Positions 31,675 through 40,354 of a stretch of DNA of 64,000 bases are shown one piece after another; the first letter of the stretch is position 1, and each line of letters begins with the position of its first letter. The DNA is from an uncultured Phascolarctobacterium sp. (GTDB taxonomy: Bacteria > Bacillota > Negativicutes > Acidaminococcales > Acidaminococcaceae). A program made the position numbers and the translations under genes. Under the pieces are notes generated by a model. It was given only the letters and a program-made list of their open reading frames with translations, did no database searches and had not been told where the DNA came from. The DNA lies in contig UQLS01000001.1 of the NCBI GenBank assembly GCA_900541915.1, positions 62,001 to 126,000 on the forward strand. Direction: 5' to 3'.

Positions 31675-32348
31675 TGAATTATCGTCGTATAGTTCCGAAT
31701 AGTATTAGTTCTATTAGTTTGATATTTGGTGTTTTATCTATTTTTAAAACTTTTGAACATGATTTTTTCTATGCAGCAGTTTTCATTATTTTAGCAGTAC
31801 TGGCAGATTCTATGGACGGAAGAGCTGCTCGTTTGCTGGGAGTCAGCGGTGATTTTGGTAAAGAGCTTGACTCACTTTGTGATTTGGGTTCTTTTGGTGT
31901 AGCTCCGGCTATTATGATTTATCATTATGGTATGACGGAACTTGGCCTTGCTGGTCAGATTATTGCAGCTTTCTTTACTATTGGTGGTGCTATGAGACTT
32001 GCTCGTTTCAATGTTAATGCTGCGACCGTCAAAGGCTATTTCCAAGGTATGCCCATTCCGGCTGGTGCCTGCTGTTTGGCAACTTATGTTTTATCCGGTT
32101 ATACTTTTTCACCGATGATGGTTGCTGTAATGACTTTCGTTATTGCAGTTATTATGTACAGTAATGTAAAATTCCCGGATTTCAAAGGTAAGGGAAATCC
32201 TATGTTTGCTGCACCGGTAGTTGTAGCTTTAGTTATTGGTGCTTATATGATTTATGAACGTCCTGCAGCATGGCCTTTTATCCTTATGTTTACTTACACT
32301 GTTGCTGGTATTATCAATTATTTTTATGTACTTGTTTTACGAAAATAA
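31674..32348 (+). CDS. pssA: CDP-diacylglycerol-serine O-phosphatidyltransferase
   Basis: The ATG overlaps the psd stop (TAATG). The 224-residue polytopic protein has the CDP-alcohol phosphotransferase motif DGRAARLLG with the following GxxxD and D (DFGKELDSLCD) near residues 45-65. It makes phosphatidylserine, the substrate of Psd, so the pair gives complete PE synthesis from CDP-diacylglycerol. The short length matches the Bacillus-type enzyme. Confidence 0.93.
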   Translation: MNYRRIVPNSISSISLIFGVLSIFKTFEHDFFYAAVFIILAVLADSMDGRAARLLGVSGDFGKELDSLCDLGSFGVAPAIMIYHYGMTELGLAGQIIAAFFTIGGAMRLARFNVNAATVKGYFQGMPIPAGACCLATYVLSGYTFSPMMVAVMTFVIAVIMYSNVKFPDFKGKGNPMFAAPVVVALVIGAYMIYERPAAWPFILMFTYTVAGIINYFYVLVLRK

Positions 32349-32387
32349 TTACAGATAATTAAAATAATGAAACAGAGGAGTTAATCA

Positions 32388-33680
32388 ATGAATACGTATT
32401 TTGATATAATCATGATACCTTTGCAGTTGTTAATCATTTTTTTTACTGTATATTATTTCGTGATTTCCTGGTTTGGTCTGTTCGGTAAGAAAAAAGAAGT
32501 AAAGATTTATGATGAAAAGAAAACTTTTGCACTGGTTGTCTGTGCGCATAACGAAGATAAGGTAATTGCGCCGCTGGTAGATAACTTAAAAAGGCTCAAT
32601 TACTCTGACGAACTGTATGATATCTTTGTAGTAGCAGATAACTGTTCTGATAATACCGCGCAGGTAGCGCGCGATGCCGGTGCTATTGTTCATGAGCGTT
32701 TCAGTGAAACTGGCAAAGGCAAAGGCTACGCTATGGACTGGATGTTTAACAGACTCTTTAAGATGGAACGACAGTATGATGCTGTGTGCGTTTTTGATGC
32801 TGACAATCTTGTTCATCCTAATTTCCTGCGTGAAATGAACAGCCGTCTTTGCAATGGTGAACGTTTGATTCAGGGTTACCTTGATTCTAAAAATCCTAAT
32901 GATACTTGGATTTCCGGTGTGTTTTCTATCTCTTTCTGGGTTGTAAACCATGTATGGCATCTTGCAAAATACAATATTGGTTTGTCCAGCTGTCTGGGCG
33001 GTACAGGCATGTGCATTGACTCAGAAATTCTGAAACGTTATGGATGGGGTGCTACCTGCCTGACAGAAGATATGGAATTTACCATGAAAGCTATCATGGA
33101 AAATATTCCTACGACCTGGGCACATGATGCTATTATTTATGACGAAAAACCGCTTACCTTTAAAGCTGCGTGGAATCAACGTAAGCGTTGGGCTCAGGGA
33201 CATTTTGATGTTGCTAACAGATATTTAGGGCCTATGCTGAAAAAAGCTATTAAAGAGCGTAATATCGTTGTGCTTGATTGTATGGTGAACTTGTTCCAAC
33301 CGTATTTTCTGCTGATTTCTACGTTCTTCCTGCTGTGCAGCTACATTTACGAATTTGTACCGTTTTATGATAATATCTTATACAGAGTGCTGCCTTTGGA
33401 GGTTTGGACTTTAATAGGTTTTGGTCAATATATCTTTCCGATGGCTGTTTTGTTTAAGATTCGTGCTTCTTTTAAATCTTGGTGCTATTTGCTTTTATAC
33501 CCCATATTTATTTATAGCTGGGTACCTATAACCGCACTTGGTTTTATTCATCGTAATGACCATGAGTGGAGTCATACTGCTCATACCAGAGGAATTAATT
33601 TCGATGACGTATTGATTCCGGAGGATGCAGCAAAAGTAGGTCCTAAACAAGTAGCATTTGTGAAAAAGCAGTCAAAATAA
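32388..33680 (+). CDS. Membrane glycosyltransferase family 2 (processive type)
   Basis: ATG 32388 follows GAGGAG. The 430-residue protein has an N-terminal membrane anchor (about 8-30), a GT2 domain with ADNCSDNT near residue 83, DADN near 144 and QRKRWAQGHF near 264 (the QxxRW motif of processive enzymes), and three or so C-terminal membrane spans. Such enzymes polymerise or attach sugars such as GlcNAc at the membrane. Acceptor and product are not deducible. It shares the psd-pssA transcript, 39 bases downstream, so a lipid-linked role is possible. Confidence 0.85.
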   Translation: MNTYFDIIMIPLQLLIIFFTVYYFVISWFGLFGKKKEVKIYDEKKTFALVVCAHNEDKVIAPLVDNLKRLNYSDELYDIFVVADNCSDNTAQVARDAGAIVHERFSETGKGKGYAMDWMFNRLFKMERQYDAVCVFDADNLVHPNFLREMNSRLCNGERLIQGYLDSKNPNDTWISGVFSISFWVVNHVWHLAKYNIGLSSCLGGTGMCIDSEILKRYGWGATCLTEDMEFTMKAIMENIPTTWAHDAIIYDEKPLTFKAAWNQRKRWAQGHFDVANRYLGPMLKKAIKERNIVVLDCMVNLFQPYFLLISTFFLLCSYIYEFVPFYDNILYRVLPLEVWTLIGFGQYIFPMAVLFKIRASFKSWCYLLLYPIFIYSWVPITALGFIHRNDHEWSHTAHTRGINFDDVLIPEDAAKVGPKQVAFVKKQSK

Positions 33681-33692
33681 GTTAATAAATTT

Positions 33693-33724
33693 AAGACACC
33701 GAATATAATTCGGTGTCTTTTTCT
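33693..33724 (+). terminator. Rho-independent terminator after the GT2 gene
   Basis: A 12-bp stem (33693-33704 with 33708-33719; AGACACCGA/TCGGTGTCT) with a 3-base loop is followed by a T run. Confidence 0.93.
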
Positions 33725-33756
33725 TTTTGCTTAAGTAACAATTCTTGAGGAAAAAT

Positions 33757-33785
33757 TTGGATATAAAGTAATTTTATGGTATGAT
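33757..33785 (+). promoter_or_regulatory. Promoter for the nucleoside-salvage operon
   Basis: TTGGAT (33757-33762), 17 bases and TATGAT (33780-33785) precede the HAD phosphatase gene by 36 bases. No riboswitch-like fold is apparent in the short leader. Confidence 0.6.
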
Positions 33786-33821
33786 ATATTAGATAAAGTT
33801 TAACTGGTAAAGGAAGAATCC

Positions 33822-34502
33822 ATGCCTATTAAGGGAATATTATTTGATTTTGATGGAACGCTGGCTAATACTACAGATTTAATTTTAGCTGCGTTTGACC
33901 ACACGTTTACACGTTTTTTGAAAAGGCGTGTGCCAAGAGAAGAGATTATTAAGACTTTTGGACTGCCGCTGGCAGATGCCATGGCCATGTATGCACCTTC
34001 TCCTGATATGATTACAGATATGCGTGCGGTTTATCGACAGTTTAATCTTGAGCATCATGATGAAATGATTAAATCTATCAGTGGCGTAGCAGATGCCTTG
34101 GCTGCTTTGCATACTGATGGTCTTAAGATGGCTGTTGTTACTTCTAAAAAATCACCAATGGCAAACAGAGGATTAAAATGCTGCGGCCTTGAGGCATTTA
34201 TTTCAGCTGTTGTTGGCTGTGATGATACAGAAAATAATAAACCCCATCCGGAACCAATGCTGAAAGCTTGTAAAATGCTTGATTTGCTGCCTCAGGAATG
34301 TATATGTGTAGGGGATAGCCCCTATGATTTGCAGAGTGGCAAGCGTGCAGGAGCCTTGACTGCCGCTGTCCGTTATACTTCTTTTGAGTGGCAGGTTATG
34401 CTGCAGGAAGGCAAGCCGGATTTTGTTCTTGATAATATGTTGGATTTGCTGCCTATTATAGATAAACTTAATTTTTCTGAGGAGGTAAGACGTAATGCGT
34501 AA
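33822..34502 (+). CDS. HAD-superfamily phosphatase (PpaX/Gph-like)
   Basis: ATG 33822 follows AAAGGAAGAA. The 226-residue protein has the HAD nucleophile motif with Asp9 and Asp11 (FDFDGTLAN). It also has VVTSKK (motif II), and CVGDSPYDLQSG (motif IV) near residue 163. A helical cap lies between motifs I and II. Relatives hydrolyse pyrophosphate (PpaX) or phosphoglycolate (Gph). It overlaps mtnP by eight bases and leads an operon producing phosphorylated pentoses and DHAP, so a sugar-phosphate substrate is possible. Confidence 0.85.
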   Translation: MPIKGILFDFDGTLANTTDLILAAFDHTFTRFLKRRVPREEIIKTFGLPLADAMAMYAPSPDMITDMRAVYRQFNLEHHDEMIKSISGVADALAALHTDGLKMAVVTSKKSPMANRGLKCCGLEAFISAVVGCDDTENNKPHPEPMLKACKMLDLLPQECICVGDSPYDLQSGKRAGALTAAVRYTSFEWQVMLQEGKPDFVLDNMLDLLPIIDKLNFSEEVRRNA

Positions 34503-35292
34503 AATTGCCATTATTGGCGGTACCGGTATTTACAGCCCGGAAGCGTTAAGTGGATTTGAAAGCAGGATAGTTCAGACTCCTTATGGACCTGCTTTGTGCA
34601 ATATTGGAGAAATGTCCGGTAATATGGTGGTATTTATTACTCGTCATGGTGTTGGACATAAAACTCCGCCGCATAAAGTAAATTATCGTGCCAATATTTG
34701 GGCTTTAAAAAGTTTAGGTGTCGAGGAAATATTTGCTACTACTGCTGTTGGTTCTCTTAATAAAGAGATGAAAGCGGGTCATTTTGTAGTATGTGACCAA
34801 GTACTGGACTTTACTAAAAGCCGTATAAATACTTTTTACGATACACCTGAGCGTGGTGTAGCACATGTGGATTTCACAAATCCATATTGCCCTGTATTGC
34901 GTGAAAAGGTTATTAACTGCCTGAAAAATACTGATATTTTTTTTCATGAGCATGGTACATATGTATGCACAGAAGGTCCGCGTTTTGAAACAGCGGCTGA
35001 AATCAAAATGTTTGCGCAGTTAGGCGGAGATTTGGTAGGCATGACTAATATGCCTGAATCTTTGTTAGCTCGTGAAGCTGAAATGTGCTATACAAATTGC
35101 TCTATTGTTACTAACATGGCTGCAGGAATTTCTCCCACACCGCTCTCACATAGTGAAGTAGTAGAAGAAATGCAGCGCAGCATTGCTAATATGGAAAAAC
35201 TTATTTCTGCTTTTATTGCTTATGATGGCCCTGTTCATACTGAATGCGGCTGCCGTAACTGTATGGCGGAATTTGGTGGATTCAAACTGTAG
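34495..35292 (+). CDS. mtnP: MtnP-family purine nucleoside phosphorylase, predicted 5'-methylthioinosine type
   Basis: ATG 34495 follows GAGGAGGT, inside the end of the previous gene. The 265-residue trimeric-PNP-fold protein has GGTGIY at the front and TRHGVGH near 44, as in MTA phosphorylases. The base-binding residues differ from human MTAP. GPRFETAAE supplies Glu165, and VTNMAAG has Asn207 and Ala209 where MTAP has two aspartates that read adenine. A Glu/Asn pair is what 6-oxopurine phosphorylases use. I predict cleavage of methylthioinosine and 5'-deoxyinosine to hypoxanthine and the sugar-1-phosphate. MtaD in the same operon would provide these substrates. Confidence 0.85.
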   Translation: MRKIAIIGGTGIYSPEALSGFESRIVQTPYGPALCNIGEMSGNMVVFITRHGVGHKTPPHKVNYRANIWALKSLGVEEIFATTAVGSLNKEMKAGHFVVCDQVLDFTKSRINTFYDTPERGVAHVDFTNPYCPVLREKVINCLKNTDIFFHEHGTYVCTEGPRFETAAEIKMFAQLGGDLVGMTNMPESLLAREAEMCYTNCSIVTNMAAGISPTPLSHSEVVEEMQRSIANMEKLISAFIAYDGPVHTECGCRNCMAEFGGFKL

Positions 35293-35304
35293 GGAAGTGT
35301 TGTT

Positions 35305-36357
35305 ATGACCGAGACCATGCGCTGGGAAAATGGTAAGCTTATATTATTAGATCAGACAAAATTACCGCAGGAAAGTGCCTTGATTTTCTGTGAAGACTAT
35401 AAACGTGTTAAAGAAGCAATCAAGAAGCTGGAAGTTAGAGGAGCGCCTGCTATTGGTGCTGCTGCAGCTTTTGCGATGGTTTTAGGGGCAAAGGAAGCTG
35501 CCAATCGTCCTGATTTCTTAGGTGCCTTGACTAAGATAAAGGATGATTTAATCAGTGCACGTCCCACAGCAGTAAATCTGCAGTGGGGAGCAGAAAAGGT
35601 ATACAGCCTTGCTGCCAAGCTGACAGAAGAGCTGACTGCGCCTGCTAAAATTATTGAGAAGCTGGAACAGCTTGCTGTAGAAATTTATAAAAATGATATA
35701 GCAGTAAACAAGAAAATAGGATGCTATGGTGCGGAAATACTGCCTGACAACGCCGTTGTCCTGACGCATTGCAATGCCGGAGCACTGGCAACATGCGGCT
35801 GGGGAACTGCCTTGGGTGTTGTTCGTGCGGCTTATAGCCTTGGTAAGCTGCAGATGGTATATGCCGACGAAACCAGGCCTTTATTGCAGGGTGCACGTTT
35901 AACAGCTTATGAATTGTCTGAAGATAATATTCCCGTTACCGTCATAACCGATGGCATGGCTGCCTGGACGATGAAAACAAAAGGTATAAATGCTGTTGTT
36001 GTGGGTGCAGATCGTATTGCTGCAAATGGTGATACGGCGAATAAAATCGGTACTTACGGTGTAGCCTTGGCTGCTAAAGCGCATAATATTCCGTTTTATA
36101 TAGCAGCGCCGTTAAGCACTTTTGATTTTACACTTGCTGATGGCAGCAGTATACCGATTGAGGAACGCGGAGCCTGGGAGGTTAGAGGCTTCGGCCAGGA
36201 AAAAACAGTACCGTCGAAAGCGGGAATCTTTAATCCGGCCTTCGATGTTACCCCGGCTGAGCTTATTACGGGCATAATAACGGAATATGGCGTAGTTAAA
36301 GCGCCTTATACAGAAAATATAAAATTATTGCAGAAACATCTTGAGGAGGAAAACTGA
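35305..36357 (+). CDS. mtnA: Methylthioribose-1-phosphate isomerase
   Basis: ATG (35305) opens a 350-residue eIF2B-like protein. Catalytic Cys156 (THCNAG) and Asp236 (VGADRIA) are 80 residues apart, as in Bacillus MtnA, and KIGTYGVALAAK follows. It isomerises 5-methylthioribose-1-phosphate to the ribulose form; MtnA enzymes also accept 5-deoxyribose-1-phosphate. It sits 12 bases after the phosphorylase that would make its substrate. The downstream methionine-cycle genes mtnB-W-X-D are not here. Confidence 0.94.
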   Translation: MTETMRWENGKLILLDQTKLPQESALIFCEDYKRVKEAIKKLEVRGAPAIGAAAAFAMVLGAKEAANRPDFLGALTKIKDDLISARPTAVNLQWGAEKVYSLAAKLTEELTAPAKIIEKLEQLAVEIYKNDIAVNKKIGCYGAEILPDNAVVLTHCNAGALATCGWGTALGVVRAAYSLGKLQMVYADETRPLLQGARLTAYELSEDNIPVTVITDGMAAWTMKTKGINAVVVGADRIAANGDTANKIGTYGVALAAKAHNIPFYIAAPLSTFDFTLADGSSIPIEERGAWEVRGFGQEKTVPSKAGIFNPAFDVTPAELITGIITEYGVVKAPYTENIKLLQKHLEEEN

Positions 36358-36360
36358 TTC

Positions 36361-37605
36361 ATGGAAAGCATGATTAAAGATATCAATTTAGCCGCATCAG
36401 GCAAGCAAAAGATTGCCTGGGTTAAAGAGTATATGCCGCTTTTAAATATTTTGAACGAAAAGTACAGCAAAGAGCAGATTTTTAAAGGTATCAACATGGT
36501 TGTTACCATCCATCTGGAAGCAAAAACTGCTTATTTAGCACAGGTATTGAAGAATGCAGGTGCTAATGTAGTTGTTACCGGCAGCAATCCTCTCTCTACT
36601 CAAGATGATGTTGCTGCTGCGCTTGTAGATAGCGGTATTACAGTATTTGCTACTCATGCCTGCACTAATGAAGAATATGATACATATCTTCGTAAAGCGC
36701 TGGAAATTGAACCTGATTTGATTATTGACGATGGCGGCGATTTGGTAAACATGCTGCATGGCGAAAGAAAAGACCTTATTGGCAAGCTTATCGGCGGCAG
36801 TGAAGAAACAACTACCGGTGTACATCGCCTGAAAGCGCTCTCCAAAGCAGGCCATCTGGCTTTCCCGATGATTGCGGTTAACGATGCATACTGCAAATAT
36901 TTGTTTGATAACCGTTACGGTACCGGCCAATCCTCTTGGGATGGTATCATGAGAACAACTAATTTGTCTGTTGCTGGCAAAACCGTAGTTGTTGCCGGCT
37001 ATGGCTGGTGCGGCAAAGGCGTTGCTATGCGTGCTAAAGGCATGGGCGCCAATGTTATCGTAACTGAAATTGACCCGATTAAGGGCATTGAAGCTGTCTT
37101 TGACGGTTTCAGAGTTATGCCTATGGCAGAAGCTGCTAAATACGGTGATATCTTTGTAACTGTAACTGGCTGCAAAGATGTTATTACCAAAGAGCATATG
37201 CAGGTAATGAAAGATGGTGCTGTATTGTCTAATGCTGGACACTTCGATGTTGAAGTTAATAAGCATCATTTGGAAGAACTTTCAGTTATTCCTCCGTACG
37301 AAGTGCGTAAAAACATCATGACTTACACTATGGCTGACGGACGTAAACTTAACCTGTTAGGCGAGGGTCGCCTTGTAAATCTCGCTTGCGGTGACGGTCA
37401 TCCTATCGAAGTTATGGACTTATCTTTTGCTATGCAATTTTTGGCAATGAAATATTTGCTGGAACATAAAGGCAGCATGGAAAATAAACTTTATGTTCTG
37501 CCGGAAGAACTTAATACTGAAGTAGCAGCACTGAAACTTGAAGCTATGGGTGCCGGTATTGACAAGCTCACACCGGAACAACAGGCATATCTGGAGCAGG
37601 AATAA
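36361..37605 (+). CDS. ahcY: AhcY-family hydrolase, predicted S-inosylhomocysteine type
   Basis: ATG 36361 follows GAGGAGGAAA. The 414-residue protein has the NAD-binding GYGWCGKG near residue 219, the STQDD segment and C-terminal GDGHP, and is clearly of the adenosylhomocysteinase family. The adenine pocket differs from human AHCY. His51 is kept, but the following residues read H-L-E-A-K-T, so Thr57 and Glu59 of the human enzyme become Glu53 and Lys55. I recall the same HLEAKTA stretch in the Thermotoga protein. It therefore probably cleaves S-inosylhomocysteine, made by MtaD, to homocysteine and inosine. Ordinary SAH hydrolysis remains possible. Confidence 0.88.
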   Translation: MESMIKDINLAASGKQKIAWVKEYMPLLNILNEKYSKEQIFKGINMVVTIHLEAKTAYLAQVLKNAGANVVVTGSNPLSTQDDVAAALVDSGITVFATHACTNEEYDTYLRKALEIEPDLIIDDGGDLVNMLHGERKDLIGKLIGGSEETTTGVHRLKALSKAGHLAFPMIAVNDAYCKYLFDNRYGTGQSSWDGIMRTTNLSVAGKTVVVAGYGWCGKGVAMRAKGMGANVIVTEIDPIKGIEAVFDGFRVMPMAEAAKYGDIFVTVTGCKDVITKEHMQVMKDGAVLSNAGHFDVEVNKHHLEELSVIPPYEVRKNIMTYTMADGRKLNLLGEGRLVNLACGDGHPIEVMDLSFAMQFLAMKYLLEHKGSMENKLYVLPEELNTEVAALKLEAMGAGIDKLTPEQQAYLEQE

Positions 37606-37607
37606 TT

Positions 37608-38285
37608 ATGTATAGTGTACAGGATAGGGATAAATTGGCTTGCAGCAGTATTGTTGCAACAGGTAAGCTGTTAATAGAAAAGCATCTGGTAGCCGGATCG
37701 TGGGGAAACATCAGTTGTAAAATAGGTGAGAGTATTTATGCTGTAACTCCCTCCGGCAAAGGATATGCTGGACTTACTGAGGACGATATAGTTATTATTG
37801 ATAATCAGTGTAATACTGTCTGGGGCAGGCATGTGCCTTCTTCTGAAAGTAAACTGCATGCTGCTATTTATTCAGCCTGTCCTGAGGCTCAGGCGGTAAT
37901 TCATACGCACAGTATTTATGCCAGTGCTTTGGCAGCTATGCGTAAATCTATACCGCCTATTATTGAAGATATCGTGCAGATAATTGGTGGAAGTGTGAAC
38001 TGTGCTGAGTATGCTTTGCCGGGAACACAGCAGCTGGCTGATAATGCTGTACAAGCTTTGAATGGACGCAAAGCTGTACTTTTGGCAAATCATGGTGCTG
38101 TTTGCTGGGGTAAATCTCTGGATGATGCACTGATTGTTGCTGAAGTACTGGAGAAGGCAGCTCAGATTGCTATCATTTGTCAGAGCTGCGGCGGTGCTGT
38201 GGAACTTCCTGAAAATGATATTGCAATCATGCACGAATTTTACAATAAATATTATTCCAAACGCCAGATGGGAGAAGAAGGATGA
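37608..38285 (+). CDS. Class II aldolase, predicted 5-deoxy/5-methylthioribulose-1-phosphate aldolase
   Basis: ATG 37608 lies two bases after ahcY. The 225-residue FucA/RhaD-type protein has zinc ligands His99 and His101 (IHTHS) and His162 (NHGAV), and GNISCK near residue 34. Its candidate acid is the glutamate in SSESKLH. In this operon the natural substrate is MtnA's product, which a class II aldolase (Ald2 of the DHAP shunt; MJ1418 in Methanocaldococcus) splits to DHAP and methylthioacetaldehyde or acetaldehyde. The related dehydratase MtnB is the alternative, but its pathway partners are missing. Confidence 0.82.
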   Translation: MYSVQDRDKLACSSIVATGKLLIEKHLVAGSWGNISCKIGESIYAVTPSGKGYAGLTEDDIVIIDNQCNTVWGRHVPSSESKLHAAIYSACPEAQAVIHTHSIYASALAAMRKSIPPIIEDIVQIIGGSVNCAEYALPGTQQLADNAVQALNGRKAVLLANHGAVCWGKSLDDALIVAEVLEKAAQIAIICQSCGGAVELPENDIAIMHEFYNKYYSKRQMGEEG

Positions 38286-39562
38286 GCAAATTACTACTGA
38301 AAAATATTGAGCTTCTTGACACTCCAAACGGAGAAGCAAATGTTATTGCTGTTGAAGACGGTAAAATCAGCTACATAGGTAAAGATTTGCCGGATGGCTT
38401 TGCTGCTGATGAGGTTATTGACGGAAAAGGTATGTTGGCTACTGCTGGTATGGTTAATACTCATGGTCATGTATCTATGACTTTATTGCGCAGCTATGCT
38501 GATGATATGGCTTTGATGGACTGGCTGGAAAATAAAATCTGGCCCATCGAAGCTAAAATGAATGCCAAAGACATTTATTGGGGCGCAATGCTGGGTATTG
38601 CTGAAATGCTGAAAAGCGGTACTACCTGCTTTGCTGATATGTATTGCTTTATGGATGATGTGGCAAGAGCTGTTGCGGAAACTGGCATTCGCGCTAATTT
38701 ATCTCGTGGATTGATTGGACTGGCACCTGATAAGGATGAAAAGCTGGCAGAAAATACCCAGTTAGTGAAAGACTGGCAAGGATACGATAATGGACGTATT
38801 CGTATTACTTACGGGCCTCATGCTCCTTATACTTGCCCGGTTGAATATCTGCAGAAGGTAATAGAAGCAGCTCAGGCTAACAATGCAGAAATTCAAATGC
38901 ATCTTTGTGAAACTAAAGGTGAAGTTGAAAACTGCATTAAAGAGCATGGTGTAACACCTATTAAGCTCATGGAACAGTTAGGAATGTTTGAGCAGGGAAC
39001 AATTGCAGCTCACTGTGTTTATCTGACTGAAGATGACATGGATATTATGGCTGCAAAGAATGTGCGCGTTGCTCATAATCCGCAAAGTAATTTAAAGCTG
39101 GCCAGTGGTATTGCACCTGTAGCAAGAATGCTGGAAAAGGGTATTTGTGTTGGTTTGGGTACTGATGGTGCTTCCAGCAACAATAATCTTGATATGCTGG
39201 AAGAATGCCGTGCAGCTGCCATGCTGCATAAAACTACTACATTGAATCCTTTAGCAGTTCCTGCTGCACAAGCCTGGGATATGGCAACTGTGAATGGTGC
39301 TCAAGTATTGGGTTTTGATGAGCTTGGCAAGCTCAGCGTTGGCCAGCAAGCTGATATTGTACTTTGGAATATGCATAAGCCGTACTGGTATCCCAGACAT
39401 AACAAGCTGTCTTTACTTGTTTATGCTGCTAACAGTAGTGATGCTGATACCGTTATTGTCAATGGTAAAGTTGTTTTGCAAAACGGCAGTATGACATTGT
39501 TTGACGAAGAGAAAATTTACGCAGAAGCAAATCTGCGTGCTCAGAAATTATTGCTTAAATAA
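38282..39562 (+). CDS. mtaD: 5'-methylthioadenosine/S-adenosylhomocysteine/5'-deoxyadenosine deaminase
   Basis: The ATG overlaps the aldolase stop (ATGA). The 426-residue amidohydrolase has metal ligands in NTHGHVS near residue 60, the QMHLCETKGE strand near 200, AHCVYL near 242 and GTDGASSNN near 300, the pattern of MtaD/DadD. It deaminates MTA, SAH and 5'-deoxyadenosine to the inosine derivatives. As the last gene of the operon it would supply both the phosphorylase and the AhcY-family enzyme. Guanine deaminase-like paralogues are a less likely alternative. Confidence 0.93.
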   Translation: MSKLLLKNIELLDTPNGEANVIAVEDGKISYIGKDLPDGFAADEVIDGKGMLATAGMVNTHGHVSMTLLRSYADDMALMDWLENKIWPIEAKMNAKDIYWGAMLGIAEMLKSGTTCFADMYCFMDDVARAVAETGIRANLSRGLIGLAPDKDEKLAENTQLVKDWQGYDNGRIRITYGPHAPYTCPVEYLQKVIEAAQANNAEIQMHLCETKGEVENCIKEHGVTPIKLMEQLGMFEQGTIAAHCVYLTEDDMDIMAAKNVRVAHNPQSNLKLASGIAPVARMLEKGICVGLGTDGASSNNNLDMLEECRAAAMLHKTTTLNPLAVPAAQAWDMATVNGAQVLGFDELGKLSVGQQADIVLWNMHKPYWYPRHNKLSLLVYAANSSDADTVIVNGKVVLQNGSMTLFDEEKIYAEANLRAQKLLLK

Positions 39563-39588
39563 TGTAATGCTATATTAATGATATCAAG

Positions 39589-39635
39589 ATTAACAGTTTG
39601 ACAGCATGAAAAATGCTGTTGAACTGTTAATTTTT
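39589..39635 (+). terminator. Rho-independent terminator after mtaD
   Basis: A 19-bp stem with two G-T pairs (39589-39607 with 39613-39631), loop GAAAA, then T residues. It marks the end of the salvage operon. Confidence 0.88.
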
Positions 39636-39685
39636 ACCACTTTGTGAATTTACAGCTAAAATTATGTAAAACATACTAAGATAAG

Positions 39686-39714
39686 ATGACTTTAGATGTA
39701 TATTAAGCTATAAT
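39686..39714 (+). promoter_or_regulatory. Promoter candidate for pduL
   Basis: ATGACT (39686-39691), 17 bases and a perfect TATAAT (39709-39714) stand 35 bases before the pduL start. Confidence 0.5.
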
Positions 39715-39748
39715 TTACAGTAGAAATAATGATTTATGAGGTGATAAA

Positions 39749-40324
39749 ATGAAGTTTCCGTTAGTATTAGGCGTATCTGCACGTCATGCTCATCTGTGCC
39801 GTGAACATATGGATATTTTATTTGGTGAAGGCAGTGAACTGCATCCTAAAAAGATGATTGGTCAGCCTGGACAGTATGCTTCTGAAGAGCAAATTAAATT
39901 AGTTACTGCTAAAGGTGAAATGAAATTGCGTATTATCGGTCCTTTGCGTCCGGAAACCCAGATTGAACTGGCACTTACTGACGCAAGAAAGATGGGCCTT
40001 GAAGCACCTATCCGTAACAGTGGTGATATCAAAGGCTCTGCAGGCGGCAAACTGATTGGTCCTGCCGGTGAAATGGAATTAGAAGAAGGCATTATTGTTG
40101 CTGCTCGCCACATTCATCTTTACCCTGAAACTGCTGAAAAATATGGTTTAAAAGATGGAGATATCGTTGATCTGGAAACAACTGGTGAACGTGCTTTAAC
40201 TTTGCATAATGTGCTTGTTCGTGCCGGGGAAAAGCATGCTGACGAAATCCATATTGACACCGATGAAGCTAATGCCTGCAATCTTGACAGCGGTGTTATG
40301 GTAAATGTTGTTGTAAATAAATAA
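39749..40324 (+). CDS. pduL: Phosphate acyltransferase PduL (stand-alone)
   Basis: ATG 39749 follows GAGGTGAT. The 191-residue protein shows the PduL repeats: SARHAHL near residue 10, GPLRPETQIE near 67, and RNSGDIKGSAGG and ARHIHL in the second half with zinc-ligand histidines. It interconverts acyl-CoA and acyl-phosphate (acetyl or propionyl). It has no N-terminal encapsulation peptide and no microcompartment shell gene is nearby, so it probably acts in the cytosol as the acetate/propionate-forming phosphotransacylase. An acyl kinase is not seen here. Confidence 0.93.
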   Translation: MKFPLVLGVSARHAHLCREHMDILFGEGSELHPKKMIGQPGQYASEEQIKLVTAKGEMKLRIIGPLRPETQIELALTDARKMGLEAPIRNSGDIKGSAGGKLIGPAGEMELEEGIIVAARHIHLYPETAEKYGLKDGDIVDLETTGERALTLHNVLVRAGEKHADEIHIDTDEANACNLDSGVMVNVVVNK

Positions 40325-40354
40325 TATGTTTATCAATGAAAGAGTGATGTAATT

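Noticed and set aside
36535..37269. Minus-strand open frame of about 240 codons inside ahcY
   Set aside because: Antisense shadow of a conserved gene; no ribosome-binding site and no recognisable domain.
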